Positions 41,209 to 50,701 are shown, numbered from the stretch's first letter. The stretch is DNA of 64,000 nt from Methylobacterium isbiliense (GCF_022179325.1 NZ_BPQQ01000016.1:62001-126000); one strand, 5' to 3'. Program-made: numbers and translations. The notes: generated by a model from the sequence alone, not told the origin.

Positions 41209-41506
41209 GGCTGCCTCCTCGAGCCCGACCCGGTCTACGATGGATGGCACCAGATTGTGTTCAGGGGCATTGATCGTCCGTGCGCCACGGCACGAGAGCA
41301 ATAGGACGACCATCCTGCGAAATGGCTCAGGTTCCCAGCATGGACAGCACAGCATAGCTGGGCCGAAACCGTTATATCGCCAGGCCGGTTTCGACCGAAT
41401 GCTCACCCACGTCGCGGCTCAGGGGATCAATTTGTGAGGACGACGTTCGCAGCGCGGGGCCGGCCGCTGGCCGGCGACACGCCACGTCGCCGGAGCCGGG
41501 CCATTG

Positions 41507-41722
41507 TCATCGCCGGTAGCGCCGGACGGCGGCCGGCACCGAGGCGACCGCGGAGGATCCCGACGCCGTGGCGAGACCGGTGCGCTGGCGCTTCTGATAG
41601 CGGGCCTCGATCAGGGCGAGGTGCAGGGCGTGGTCGAGTTCGGCCAGCATCATCGAGCGGCTTTCGAGGCGCAGATCCTCGATGCAGCGGATCATGTCGT
41701 CGATCGAGGTGATGCTGAGCAT
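41507..41722 (-). CDS. Small hypothetical protein
   Basis: 71-aa protein with a good GGGAGGAG ribosome site. The N-terminal 45 residues are helical and charged (SIDDMIRCIEDLRLESRSMM, LAELDHALHLALIEARYQKR); the tail is Ala/Ser/Arg-rich and probably disordered. No family recognised. Stand-alone. Confidence 0.55.
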   Translation of the reverse strand: MLSITSIDDMIRCIEDLRLESRSMMLAELDHALHLALIEARYQKRQRTGLATASGSSAVASVPAAVRRYRR

Positions 41723-41839
41723 GACGCTCCTCCCGCCGCGCTACCATCCCGGTTGCGCCATGATTTCTGGAATTTTGTATACCAGATAGGTCCGAGTCAA
41801 TCCGGATCCGGCGGCAGGATGGCGGCTCAGTGCGGCGGC

Positions 41840-42883
41840 TCAGCGCGGCTCGGGCGGGTGAACGGCCTTGGCGCCGTAGCGGCGGGTCCATTCGGCCAGG
41901 ATGCGCGGGCGGTTCTCCGCCATCCAGGCAAGGTCGTTGCGGATCATCCGCGCCTCGGCGTGAGGCGGGTAGTTCGCCGGCAGGCGCGCGGCGCCCGGAT
42001 GGGCTACCACCGCGAAGGTCTGCGCGTAGAGCGCGTTCGCTTCCCGCGAGGCGGCCCAGTCGGCCACCCGTTGGGCCAGCGCGCGATGCGGGGAGGAGGC
42101 CAGGATCGCGAAGGCTTCGAGTTCCCAGCCCACGCCGTCGGCCGGCACGAGGATGCGGATGGGGGCACCCCGCGCCCGGATCTCCGCCGCGCGCATGTCG
42201 TAGGTGAGCCCCACCGCGACGGTCCCGCGGGCGGCCTCCTCGCAGGGCGTGGCCGCCACCGGCAGGTAGGCCGCCACGTTCTCGTGCAGGGCATCCATGA
42301 ACGCCCAGCCCGCCGCCTCTCCCATCGCCTGCAGCCAGCCCGCCACCAGCAGGTAGCCGGTGCCGGTATAGGCCGGGTTCGGCATCGCGATCCGCCCCTT
42401 CAGCGCGGGCCCGAGAAGGTCGCGCCAGAAGACCGGCGGCGACAGCCGCTGGCGCTCGCCGAGGGCGGTGTTGAAGCAGACCACGCCGAGATACGCGTCC
42501 ATCCCGGTCCAGGCATAGGCGGGGCCGGCATCCCGGAAGGGCGGTCGCAGCGCCTCGGCGCCCGCGGGGCGGTACGGGAGGAGAAGGTCGGCCTTCTTGA
42601 AGAGCTGGAGGCTCGTCGCGGCGAGCCCGAGCACCATGTCGGCCCGCGGCTCCCGCCGCTCCTCCAGGACGCGATCGGTGATGATGCCGGTCTGGTCCCA
42701 GACCCAGGCGATCTCGACCTCCGGGACGGCCGCCTCGATCGCGGCCTTCACGGGTCCGTGCTGCTCGGGTTCGAGGGCGGTGTAGACGATCAGCCGCGTC
42801 CGTTCGGCTGCCGCAGCGGGCGCGGACAGCCATCCGGCCATCAGCGTGAGGACGAGCCCGGTGATCGCGGATCGGTGACGCAT
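41840..42883 (-). CDS. Periplasmic ABC-transporter substrate-binding protein, orphan
   Basis: 347-aa protein with a Sec signal peptide (AITGLVLTLMAGWLSAPAAAAE). The mature part is of the type that binds iron(III), putrescine or phosphonates: RLIVYTALEPEQHGPVKAAI, VEIAWVWDQTGIITDRVLEE, MVLGLAATSLQLFKKADLLL, IAMPNPAYTGTGYLLVAGWL. The last motif is shared by 2-aminoethylphosphonate- and iron-binding members. No permease or ATPase gene is adjacent, so it must work with a transporter encoded elsewhere or have a sensing role. Confidence 0.82.
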   Translation of the reverse strand: MRHRSAITGLVLTLMAGWLSAPAAAAERTRLIVYTALEPEQHGPVKAAIEAAVPEVEIAWVWDQTGIITDRVLEERREPRADMVLGLAATSLQLFKKADLLLPYRPAGAEALRPPFRDAGPAYAWTGMDAYLGVVCFNTALGERQRLSPPVFWRDLLGPALKGRIAMPNPAYTGTGYLLVAGWLQAMGEAAGWAFMDALHENVAAYLPVAATPCEEAARGTVAVGLTYDMRAAEIRARGAPIRILVPADGVGWELEAFAILASSPHRALAQRVADWAASREANALYAQTFAVVAHPGAARLPANYPPHAEARMIRNDLAWMAENRPRILAEWTRRYGAKAVHPPEPR

Positions 42884-43007
42884 CGCAGCCGCAGGCCAAG
42901 CGACAGCCACGAGTCGGGGCGGCCGCGGGGCGCACTCTCCCTCAAGATCGCGCGGCGGACCAGCCCCCCGGCGCCGGGCCACGGTCTCCGGCCGGCGCGC
43001 TCCAGGC

Positions 43008-43427
43008 TCACTCGGCGGCGGTCTCGGTCGGGTCCACGAGGCTCTCGACGAGGCCGATCAGCCGGCGCCGGACCTGCGGGCTGCTCACGCGCTGGAACGC
43101 ACGGACCAACTGGAGATCCTGGCTCGTCCAGAACAGATCCGACGAAATGCCGCTGTTCGGCCGCTCCTCCTCGATCGCGACCTCCTGGCGGGGAGCGCCC
43201 TCGTAGAAGAAACCGACCGGTACACCCAACATGTCTGCGATCTGCTGCAGCCTGCTGGCGCTGATGCGGTTGGTCCCCTTCTCGTATTTCTGGATCTGCT
43301 GGAACGTGACGCCGAGTGCATCCCCCAGCTTCTCCTGGCTCACGCCGATGAGCAGGCGCCGCACACGCACGCGGTGCCCGACATATCGATCAATCGGATC
43401 CGGTGCCTTCTTCAACTTCAGCTCCAC
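43008..43427 (-). CDS. XRE-family transcriptional regulator
   Basis: 139-aa protein with an N-terminal helix-turn-helix (RVRRLLIGVSQEKLGDALGV, TFQQIQKYEKGTNRISASRL) and a C-terminal helical domain (SQDLQLVRAFQRVSSPQVRR). It matches the regulator found after lnt in many Rhizobiales. Its first 38 bases overlap the 3' end of lnt in a different frame, which implies shared mRNA. Target genes unknown. Confidence 0.88.
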   Translation of the reverse strand: MELKLKKAPDPIDRYVGHRVRVRRLLIGVSQEKLGDALGVTFQQIQKYEKGTNRISASRLQQIADMLGVPVGFFYEGAPRQEVAIEEERPNSGISSDLFWTSQDLQLVRAFQRVSSPQVRRRLIGLVESLVDPTETAAE

Positions 43428-45135
43428 TCGCCCGCCGCCGCCGCCGGCCCCCCGGCGCCCACATGGCTAGCAGAATCGAACCTAAGGTCAAAGATACGAA
43501 AAACAAATCGCCGAATCTTGCGTAGACGGTCGCTTCCCCAAGGGAGCGCGGAAGTCTCCGGTCGAGAACCCCTTCGGCTCCGACGGGGAGAGAACCTGTC
43601 ACGCGGCCGTATGGGTCGACCACCGCGGAGATGCCGGTGTTGGCGGAGCGCACGAGGGGCAGCCCTTCCTCAACGGCACGCAGGCGCGCCTGCGCGAAGT
43701 GCTGGCGCGGGCCGGGCGTATTGCCGAACCAGCCGTCGTTGGTGAGGTTCAGGATCAGTCCGGGCCTCTCCCCCTCCCCCACCACCTCGTCGGGGAAGAT
43801 GACCTCGTAGCAGATCGAGGGGGCGACCGGCGGCAGGCCCGGCACCGCGAGTCGCCGCCGCCCCTCCTCCCCGGCCGTGAACCCCCCGGGCACCGCGACG
43901 AACTGCGAGAGGCCGAGGGTGCGCAGGATGCGGTCGACCGGGGCCGGCAGGTACTCGCCGAAGGGCACGAGGTGGCGCTTGTCGTAAGGAGCGCCCACGG
44001 TGCCGTCCGCGCCGATCACCATCACGGAATTGTAGAAGCGCAGCCGCTCGCCCGGCAGCGGCTCGTCGGCCCTCGCCGCGCCGGTGATGAGATAGCGCCC
44101 GGGCCCGAGGGCGGCCGCGATCTGCGCCAGCGCCTTCGGGTCGCGCTGGATCAGGAACGGAAAGGCCGATTCGGGCCAGATCAGGTGGGTGACATCCACG
44201 AGCCCGTTCGACTGGGGCGAGGTGGCGCTGTCGCTGAGGCCGAGATAGTGCTGGAGGATGCCGTCGCGGTTGCGCGGGTTGAAGCGGGCGTCCTGCGGCA
44301 CGGCGGGCTGCACAAGGCGCAGCCGCACGCCCGCCACCTCCGGCATCGGCCCGGCCGGGATGCGCCACGCGCCGAGACCCGCGAGGAGCGCGAGACCGGC
44401 CAGCGCGAGGAGCGCGGGCCACCGCCGCTCGCCCGGGCTGCGCCCCGTGGCGAGTGTGGCGGGGGCGGCCGCCATGAGCACGGCCGCGAGCGTCAGGCCG
44501 TAGAGCCCGAGCCACGCCGCCCCCTGCATCAGCCACAGCTGCTGGCCGAGGGCCATCCCGAGCGTGTTCCAGGGGAAGCCCGTGAAGAGGTGGCCCCGCA
44601 GCCATTCCGAGACGGCGAGCCCCGCGGCGAGCGCGAAGATCCGCCCCCATCCGGGCGACCAGAGCAGCCGGGCGAGCGCGAAGCCGAGGCCGAAGAACAG
44701 GCCGAGCACCGCCGGCAGGCCGAGCACACCGAAGGGCATCAGCACCGCGAAGCGGTCGGCCTCGACCAGGAAGGCGGCGCCGAGCCACCACAGGCCGGCC
44801 ACGCCATAGCCGAAGCCCCAGGCCCAGCCGATCGCGCCGGCCGTCCAGGCGGTGGCGAGGTGACGGCGCCAGCGGCCCGTGCCGCTCGCCGCCCCGTCGA
44901 GGAGCCAGACCGCCGCGACGAGGGCGGGCACCAGGGCCGGCAGCAGCCCGAAGGGCGGCATGGCAAGCGCCCCGGCGGCGCCGGCGAGCCACGCCAGCGC
45001 GAGGCGCCGCCAGCCGGAGGTCAGGGCCACGCGATGCGCGAGCGCGGCGAGGCGCGCGGGCGGCGCCATGCCGGTTCGGACGGCCTCGCCCGCGGACAGG
45101 GCTCCGCCGCGCAATCCGGTCAGGGGCCGGTTCAC
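43390..45135 (-). CDS. lnt: Apolipoprotein N-acyltransferase
   Basis: 581-aa inner-membrane enzyme that adds the third acyl chain to lipoproteins. The N-terminal half is a bundle of hydrophobic helices; the C-terminal half is a nitrilase-like domain facing the periplasm, with catalytic Glu322 (IWPESAFPF), Lys386 (YDKRHLVPFGEY) and Cys442 (SICYEVIFP). NLTNDGWFGNTPGPRQHFAQ, followed by ARLRAVEEGLPLVRSANTG, is the family C-terminal region. It starts within the corC stop and overlaps the XRE gene at its end. Confidence 0.95.
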   Translation of the reverse strand: MNRPLTGLRGGALSAGEAVRTGMAPPARLAALAHRVALTSGWRRLALAWLAGAAGALAMPPFGLLPALVPALVAAVWLLDGAASGTGRWRRHLATAWTAGAIGWAWGFGYGVAGLWWLGAAFLVEADRFAVLMPFGVLGLPAVLGLFFGLGFALARLLWSPGWGRIFALAAGLAVSEWLRGHLFTGFPWNTLGMALGQQLWLMQGAAWLGLYGLTLAAVLMAAAPATLATGRSPGERRWPALLALAGLALLAGLGAWRIPAGPMPEVAGVRLRLVQPAVPQDARFNPRNRDGILQHYLGLSDSATSPQSNGLVDVTHLIWPESAFPFLIQRDPKALAQIAAALGPGRYLITGAARADEPLPGERLRFYNSVMVIGADGTVGAPYDKRHLVPFGEYLPAPVDRILRTLGLSQFVAVPGGFTAGEEGRRRLAVPGLPPVAPSICYEVIFPDEVVGEGERPGLILNLTNDGWFGNTPGPRQHFAQARLRAVEEGLPLVRSANTGISAVVDPYGRVTGSLPVGAEGVLDRRLPRSLGEATVYARFGDLFFVSLTLGSILLAMWAPGGRRRRRASGAEVEEGTGSD

Positions 45136-46277
45136 GCGCCCGCGTCGGCGGGCGTGCCGCTGCCGTTGAGCGTGCGGGGCGGCGGCAGGGCGAGGGGCTC
45201 GTCCGGCCCGGCAAGCTTCGCCGGTCCGTGGTGGAGGCGCAGCCGCTTGATCCGGCGCGGATCGGCGTCGAGCACCTCGACCTCGAAGTCGCCCGGCACC
45301 GCGATGACCTCGCCGCGCGAGGGCACGCGGCCTGAGATCGTCACCACAAGGCCGCCGATCGTGTCGACATCTTCGGCCAGCTCGCCCACCGCACCCGCGA
45401 TGTCGAAGCCCGTCGCCTCCGCGACGTCGTCGAGGCTCGCGCGGGCATCCGCCACGTAGATCTCCCCCTCGCCCTCGACCCGCAGCACCCGGTGCCCTTC
45501 GGCCACGTCGTGCTCGTCCTCGATGTCGCCGACCACGACCTCGATCAGATCCTCGATCGAGATCAGCCCGTCGGTGCCGCCGTACTCGTCGATGACGAGG
45601 GCCATGTGGGTGCGGCTCGCCTGCATGCGCACGAGCAGGTCGATCGCCGGCATGGAGGGCGGCACGAACAGGACCGGGCGCAGGATGCGCGTGGAGGCCA
45701 GCGTCGCGTCGAGGTCAACCTCCCCGAGGCTCGGCGTGCGGGCGAGGACCGGGCGGCGGACCCGCCCGTCGTCCTGGATCACCGGCGGCGGCTCGGCGAC
45801 CGGCTTGGTGACCGGCTTGGCAACCGGCTTGGACGGACGCCCCGGTTCGGCCTCCGCGCGGGCGGCAAGGTGGTCGACGAAGTCGCGGATGTGGACCATG
45901 CCGCGGGGATCGTCGAGGGTCTCGCCGTAGACCGGGATGCGCGAGTGCCCGGCCGTACGGAAGACCTTCAGGAGCTCGCCGAGCGAGATGTCGGCGGGCA
46001 CCGCGACGATGTCGCCGCGCGGCACCATCACGTCGTCGACCCGGACGCGGTGCAGGCTGAGCACGTTCTTGAGCATCGCCCGCTCGACGGGCGAGAAGGC
46101 GTGGTCGCCCGACTGCGCCTCGGCGATCGCGTCGCTCAGGTCGTCGCGCTGGGGCTCGCGCGGCTTCAGGTGGAAGATGGTGAGGAGACGGTCATACCAC
46201 GGTTCGCGCGCCGGACTGTCTTCCTCCGGGGCGGGCTGGGCGGTCGCAGCGGCGCCACGACTTCGATCGTTGCTCAT
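45132..46277 (-). CDS. corC: CorC/HlyC-family protein (CBS pair and transporter-associated domain)
   Basis: 381-aa soluble CorC-type protein, linked to magnesium/cobalt efflux or membrane ion homeostasis. RVRVDDVMVPRGDIVAVPAD opens the first CBS motif; MQASRTHMALVIDEYGGTDG, LISIEDLIEVVVGDIEDEHD is the second; the C-terminal transporter-associated domain holds FDIAGAVGELAEDVDTIGGL and VPSRGEVI. Between the CBS motifs is an extra Pro/Lys-rich linker with KPV/KPVT/KPVAEP repeats (about residues 148-165). The gene lies between ybeY and lnt. Confidence 0.9.
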   Translation of the reverse strand: MSNDRSRGAAATAQPAPEEDSPAREPWYDRLLTIFHLKPREPQRDDLSDAIAEAQSGDHAFSPVERAMLKNVLSLHRVRVDDVMVPRGDIVAVPADISLGELLKVFRTAGHSRIPVYGETLDDPRGMVHIRDFVDHLAARAEAEPGRPSKPVAKPVTKPVAEPPPVIQDDGRVRRPVLARTPSLGEVDLDATLASTRILRPVLFVPPSMPAIDLLVRMQASRTHMALVIDEYGGTDGLISIEDLIEVVVGDIEDEHDVAEGHRVLRVEGEGEIYVADARASLDDVAEATGFDIAGAVGELAEDVDTIGGLVVTISGRVPSRGEVIAVPGDFEVEVLDADPRRIKRLRLHHGPAKLAGPDEPLALPPPRTLNGSGTPADAGA

Positions 46278-46311
46278 GTCTCTCTAGTCTGGGATTTGCG
46301 GCGGTCGCGGT

Positions 46312-46797
46312 TCATTCCGCGGCTTCGCCGTAGGGGTCCGGCACGCCGAGGCGCCGCAGCGCCGCGACTTCCAGGGCTTCCATCGCCTCAGCCTCAGCCT
46401 CGCCGGTCTCATGGTCCTGGCCGAGAAGGTGCAGCGTGCCATGGACCACGAGATGCGCGAGGTGATGCCCGAGGGGCTTCGACTGCTCCGCACTCTCGCG
46501 CAGCATTGTGTCATACGCAAGAACGACGTCGCCCAGCGGGCGCACGCTCCCGCCATGGGGGTGGGGCGCGGGGAAGGACAGCACGTTGGTGGGCTTGTCC
46601 TGGCCCCGCCATGTGCGGTTGAGCTCCCGCACGGCCTCGTCGTCGGTCAGCACCACGCTCACCTCCACCGGACCTCCGGGCGGGAGCTGCGCCAGCGCCG
46701 CCGCGACCGCGCGGCGCACGGCCGCGTCGAGATCCGGCACCGCGTCCTCCCAGCGCTCGTCCTCCACGACGACGTCGATCTCGTCCTCGGCGCTCAT
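46312..46797 (-). CDS. ybeY: Endoribonuclease YbeY (16S rRNA maturation)
   Basis: 161-aa metal-dependent endoribonuclease for 16S rRNA 3' processing and ribosome quality control. The zinc motif HGTLHLLGQDHE is complete (His119, His123, His129). NRTWRGQDKPTNVLSFP and the LGDVVLAYDTMLRES segment are also typical. ATG 46797 begins seven bases after the phoH stop. The open frame further upstream is a shadow. Confidence 0.93.
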   Translation of the reverse strand: MSAEDEIDVVVEDERWEDAVPDLDAAVRRAVAAALAQLPPGGPVEVSVVLTDDEAVRELNRTWRGQDKPTNVLSFPAPHPHGGSVRPLGDVVLAYDTMLRESAEQSKPLGHHLAHLVVHGTLHLLGQDHETGEAEAEAMEALEVAALRRLGVPDPYGEAAE

Positions 46798-46804
46798 CGG
46801 CGCC

Positions 46805-47926
46805 TCACGGCAGCGGCCCGCGCCGCGGCGCGGGCCGGGCGTCGGGGCGCTCGCGGGTCTCCTGCGCATCCGCCTCGTAGGCGGTGACGATCCGGCGCAC
46901 GAGGTCGTGGCGCACCACATCCACGTCCCGGAAGGTGACGCGGCCGATGCCCTCGACCCCGTCGAGGATGCGCACCGCCTCGACGAGGCCGGACTTCTGG
47001 CCCGGCAGCAGGTCGATCTGGCTCGGGTCGCCGGTGACGATCATGCGCGAGTTCTCACCGAGGCGGGTGAGGAACATCTTCATCTGCATGGAGGTGGTGT
47101 TCTGCGCCTCGTCGAGGAGCACCACCGCGTTGGTGAGGGTCCGCCCGCGCATGAAGGCGAGCGGCGCGATCTCGATCATGCCGGTCTGCAGGCCCCGGTC
47201 GACGTGGCGCGCCTCCATGAAGTCGTAGAGCGCGTCGTAGATCGGGCGCAGGTAGGGGTCGACCTTCTCGCGCATGTCGCCTGGCAGGAAACCGAGGCGC
47301 TCGCCGGCCTCGACGGCCGGGCGCGACAGGATCAGGCGCTCCGCATGGCCCTGCTCCAGGAGCGAGACCGCGTGGCCGACCGCGAGCCAGGTCTTGCCAG
47401 TGCCGGCCGGTCCTTCGGCGAAGACGAGTTCGTTGGCGCGCAGGGCCTTGATGTAGGCGTCCTGCGCGGCGTTGCGGGCGCGCACGGCCCCGCGCCGGCG
47501 AGTGGCGATCTGCTCGAACTGGGCGCGCTCGCCGTTCGCGGGCGCCTCGGCGGCCGGGAACAGGTTGCCCTGCAGCGAGGCCTCCTGGATGACGCCGTCG
47601 ACGTCGCCGACGGTGAGGGGCGTGCCGCCCCCGTCGCGCACCCGCGCGTAGAGCATTTCGAGGACGAGGCGGGCGCGCTCGGTGACCTCGGGCGTGCCCT
47701 TCACCACTACGTGGTTGCCCAGCGCGGTGGCGACCACGCCGAGGCGCCGCTCCAGGTGGGCGACATTCTGGTCGTACTGGCCGAAGACGAGGCTCGCCAA
47801 GCGGTTGTCGTCGAAGGTGAGGGCGATCTCGGCCGTCTCGCTGAGGCCGTCCACGGGACGCGCGGCGGTCTCCCGCCCCCGTCCGCCGCGTCCGCCCGAT
47901 GACTCTCCCGGTCGCAAGCCCGCCAT
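46805..47926 (-). CDS. phoH: PhoH-like ATPase (YbeZ)
   Basis: 373-aa PhoH family ATPase that works with YbeY. An N-terminal KH-like RNA-binding part (LGVVATALGNHVVVKGTPE) precedes the P-loop ATPase with Walker A GPAGTGKT at about 172-179 and Walker B VVLLDEAQNTT. SRPAVEAGERLGFLPGDMRE, RGRTLTNAV, KMFLTRLGENSRMIVTGDPS, QIDL complete the family pattern. It starts two bases after the miaB stop and is followed by ybeY, the standard order. Confidence 0.93.
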   Translation of the reverse strand: MAGLRPGESSGGRGGRGRETAARPVDGLSETAEIALTFDDNRLASLVFGQYDQNVAHLERRLGVVATALGNHVVVKGTPEVTERARLVLEMLYARVRDGGGTPLTVGDVDGVIQEASLQGNLFPAAEAPANGERAQFEQIATRRRGAVRARNAAQDAYIKALRANELVFAEGPAGTGKTWLAVGHAVSLLEQGHAERLILSRPAVEAGERLGFLPGDMREKVDPYLRPIYDALYDFMEARHVDRGLQTGMIEIAPLAFMRGRTLTNAVVLLDEAQNTTSMQMKMFLTRLGENSRMIVTGDPSQIDLLPGQKSGLVEAVRILDGVEGIGRVTFRDVDVVRHDLVRRIVTAYEADAQETRERPDARPAPRRGPLP

Positions 47927-47928
47927 CC

Positions 47929-49320
47929 CTACGCTGCGGCGGCCGAAGCCGCCTCCGTCCGCTCGCCGAACAGGCTGTACGTGCCGAGCCGGGTGATGCG
48001 CACCGGCACGACGCGCCCGATTAGGTCGGGGCCCGCCTCAATCTGCACCGCCTGGAGATAGGGCGACTTGCCGGCGACCTGGCCCGGATGCCGCCCGGCC
48101 TTCTCGATCAGCACGTCCACGACTCGCCCGACGGTGTCGCGGTTGAACGCGCGGGCCTGGGCGTCGAGGAGCGCCTGCAGCTCCGCCAGCCGGTCGCGCT
48201 TGACCGCCTCCGGCACCGCGTCCGGGCTCTCGGCCGCCGGGGTGCCGGGCCGCGGGCTGTACTTGAACGAGAACGCGCCGGCGAATCCGATCTCCTCCAC
48301 GAGCCGCATCGTCGCGGCGTGGTCGGCATCGGTCTCGCCGGGGAAGCCGACGATGAAATCGGAGGAGAGCGCGATGTCGGGCCGCGCCTGACGGATCCGG
48401 TCGATCAGGCGCCGGTAGGTGTCGGCATCGTGGCGGCGGTTCATCGCCGCGAGGATGCGGTCCGAGCCCGACTGCACCGGCAGGTGCAGGTAGGGCATCA
48501 GGGCGGCGCAGTCGCGGTGGGCGGCGATCAGGTCGTCGTCCATGTCGCGCGGATGGCTGGTGGTGTAGCGCAGCCGGGCCAGCCCTGGCACCTCGGCGAG
48601 CCGGCGCACGAGGCGGCCGAGCGTCCACGCGCCGCCCTCCGGCCCCTCGCCGTGATAGGCGTTGACGTTCTGGCCGATGAGCGTGAGTTCGCGCGCCCCG
48701 CCGGCGGCCAGCCGCTCGGCCTCGGCCAGCACCTTGGCCACCGGCCGGGAGACCTCGGCGCCGCGGGTGTAGGGCACGACGCAGAAGGCGCAGAACTTGT
48801 CGCAGCCCTCCTGCACGGTGAGGAAGGCGGAGGCGCCCGCGACCCGGCGCGGCGGCAGGTGATCGAACTTGTCGTCGAGGGGGAACTCGGTGTCGACGAC
48901 CTTGCCGGCCTTCGCGCGCCGCAACAGGTCGGGCAGGCGGTGGTAGCTCTGGGGGCCGACCACCACGTCGACGGCCGGCGCGCGGTGGATGATCTCGTGC
49001 CCCTCGGCCTGGGCCACGCAGCCCGCGACCACGATGGTGGTCTCGCGCCCGGCCTGCAGGCGCTCACCCTTGAGGTCGCGCACGCGGCCGAGTTCGGAAT
49101 ACACCTTCTCGACCGCCTTCTCGCGGATGTGACAGGTGTTGAGGACGACGACGTCCGCCTCCTCGATGGCCGCCGTCTCGGCGAAGCCCTCGCGGCCAAG
49201 CAGGTCGACCATCCGGGCCGCGTCGTAGACGTTCATCTGGCAGCCGTAGGATTTGACGAACGCTTTCTTCAACGAACCGGCCTTCTTGCGCGGGAGACGG
49301 ACCTGCCGCCCTGCCGTCAT
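47929..49320 (-). CDS. miaB: tRNA-2-methylthio-N6-dimethylallyladenosine synthase
   Basis: 463-aa radical-SAM methylthiotransferase that modifies A37 of tRNAs reading U-starting codons. The UPF0004 cluster cysteines are Cys27 (SYGCQMN), Cys63 (NTCHIRE) and Cys101 (VAGCVAQ); the radical-SAM cluster is Cys173, Cys177, Cys180 in [15 protein letters not shown] domain closes the protein ([20 protein letters not shown]). The gene abuts plsC (stop next to start) and phoH. Confidence 0.95.
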   Translation of the reverse strand: MTAGRQVRLPRKKAGSLKKAFVKSYGCQMNVYDAARMVDLLGREGFAETAAIEEADVVVLNTCHIREKAVEKVYSELGRVRDLKGERLQAGRETTIVVAGCVAQAEGHEIIHRAPAVDVVVGPQSYHRLPDLLRRAKAGKVVDTEFPLDDKFDHLPPRRVAGASAFLTVQEGCDKFCAFCVVPYTRGAEVSRPVAKVLAEAERLAAGGARELTLIGQNVNAYHGEGPEGGAWTLGRLVRRLAEVPGLARLRYTTSHPRDMDDDLIAAHRDCAALMPYLHLPVQSGSDRILAAMNRRHDADTYRRLIDRIRQARPDIALSSDFIVGFPGETDADHAATMRLVEEIGFAGAFSFKYSPRPGTPAAESPDAVPEAVKRDRLAELQALLDAQARAFNRDTVGRVVDVLIEKAGRHPGQVAGKSPYLQAVQIEAGPDLIGRVVPVRITRLGTYSLFGERTEAASAAAA

Positions 49321-50208
49321 TTAAGCGGTCGGGGCGGGAATGAGAATAGGCGGGCTGGCGGCCGTCTCCGGCGGCGCCGGGCGGTCGGCCTGGGGGATGC
49401 GCCCGGTCACCGCCGCCTGGAGGCTGCGGCGCACCGCGGCCTCCGCGAGCGCGGTGGCGGCCTTGCGGTCCATGCCGTCCGCGAAGGTGACGGGCTCGCC
49501 CCAGACGATCTCGGCGTCGATCGGCCCCCGCTCTAGGAACAGCGCGAGGTGCGGGGCCAGCTCCATGTCGCCGTACCACGCGACCTCGGGACGCTCTTTG
49601 CGGGTGAGCGGCATCCCGTGGCGGCCCGTATAGGCGATGCAGAGCGGCTGCAGGCGCACCCGTTCCAGCCCGCCCACCGTCAGGGCCGCCCGGGCGGCCC
49701 CGACGAGCGAGGTGCGGAAGGGCAGGAGCCGGTTGCCGTCCCCAGTCGTGCCCTCGGCGAACAGCACCACCACCTCGCCCGCCGAGAGGCGCCGGCTGAG
49801 TTCGGTGTTCACCACCGCCGTGTGGCGCTTGCGGGCGCGGTCGATGAAGACGGTGCGCTGGAGCTTCGCCATCACGCCGATCACCGGCCAGCCCGCGATC
49901 TCTGACTTCGCCACGAAAGAGAGCGGGCGCAGCGAGCCCAGCACCGGGATGTCGAGCCAGGAGATGTGGTTGGCGAGCACCAGGGCCGCCTCGCCGCCGG
50001 AGGGCGGCGTGCCCGTCACCCGCACCCGGACCTGGAACAGGCGCAGGAAGAGCCGGTGCATCAGCATCGGCGCCACGCCGGCGAACCGCCCCCCGGCCAC
50101 CGCCATGCTCAGGCGGTGCGGCCCGATCAGCAGCGCCAGGGCGGTGAGGTAGACGAGGAGGCGCAGGCCGGTCTTGGCGTGGCGCGCGAGCAGGGCGGGT
50201 GCGATCAC
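49321..50208 (-). CDS. plsC: Lysophospholipid acyltransferase (PlsC family)
   Basis: 295-aa membrane-associated 1-acyl-glycerol-3-phosphate acyltransferase-like enzyme. The HX4D motif is NHISWLD; FAEGTTGDGNRLLPF is the second conserved block (EGT), and a hydrophobic helix precedes them. It could instead be an ornithine-lipid acyltransferase of the OlsA kind; the two are hard to separate by motif. Four-base overlap with rimI upstream. Confidence 0.85.
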   Translation of the reverse strand: MIAPALLARHAKTGLRLLVYLTALALLIGPHRLSMAVAGGRFAGVAPMLMHRLFLRLFQVRVRVTGTPPSGGEAALVLANHISWLDIPVLGSLRPLSFVAKSEIAGWPVIGVMAKLQRTVFIDRARKRHTAVVNTELSRRLSAGEVVVLFAEGTTGDGNRLLPFRTSLVGAARAALTVGGLERVRLQPLCIAYTGRHGMPLTRKERPEVAWYGDMELAPHLALFLERGPIDAEIVWGEPVTFADGMDRKAATALAEAAVRRSLQAAVTGRIPQADRPAPPETAASPPILIPAPTA

Positions 50209-50684
50209 GCGAGGGAGACCTGCATGGTCAGGGCGCCGGCCCGGCTACCGTCGGGCCGCGCGTAGTAGCCGGCCCGCCGGCCGGTCTCGACGAAGCCGAG
50301 GCGGCGATAGAGGGCGAGCGCCGGGCCGTTGGCGTCGTCGACTTCGAGATGGACGGTGCGCACCCCCGCATCGGCGAGCGCGCGCAGGTGGGTGGCGAGC
50401 AGCGTGCGGCTGAGGCCGGCACCGCGGCAGGCCGGCCCGAGCACCACCGTCAGGATCTCGGCCTCGTCGAGCACCCGGCGCGAGAGCACGAAGCCGACGA
50501 GACCCGTGCCCCGCATCAGCGCGTGCGCGAGGTGGCCGCGCTCGCACAGCATCCGCTCGAACTCGTCGGCCTCCCAGGGGCGCGCGAAGCCGGTTGCGTG
50601 CAGGGCCGCGAGGTCGGCGGCGCGCTCGGCGGAGAGCAGCGGCTCCACGTGGGGTGTGGCCGGAGTGCGGAAGGGCATCCACAT
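50205..50684 (-). CDS. rimI: Ribosomal-protein-alanine N-acetyltransferase
   Basis: 159-aa GNAT acetyltransferase; RimI acetylates the N-terminus of ribosomal protein S18 in enterobacteria. The acetyl-CoA binding region is VVLGPACRGAGLSRTLLATH and ALYRRLGFVETGRRAGYY is the C-terminal motif. Start ATG 50684 is just downstream of tsaB; in many genomes rimI follows tsaB as here. Confidence 0.87.
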   Translation of the reverse strand: MWMPFRTPATPHVEPLLSAERAADLAALHATGFARPWEADEFERMLCERGHLAHALMRGTGLVGFVLSRRVLDEAEILTVVLGPACRGAGLSRTLLATHLRALADAGVRTVHLEVDDANGPALALYRRLGFVETGRRAGYYARPDGSRAGALTMQVSLA

Positions 50685-50701
50685 CGGAGCCGCCTCGCCG
50701 G

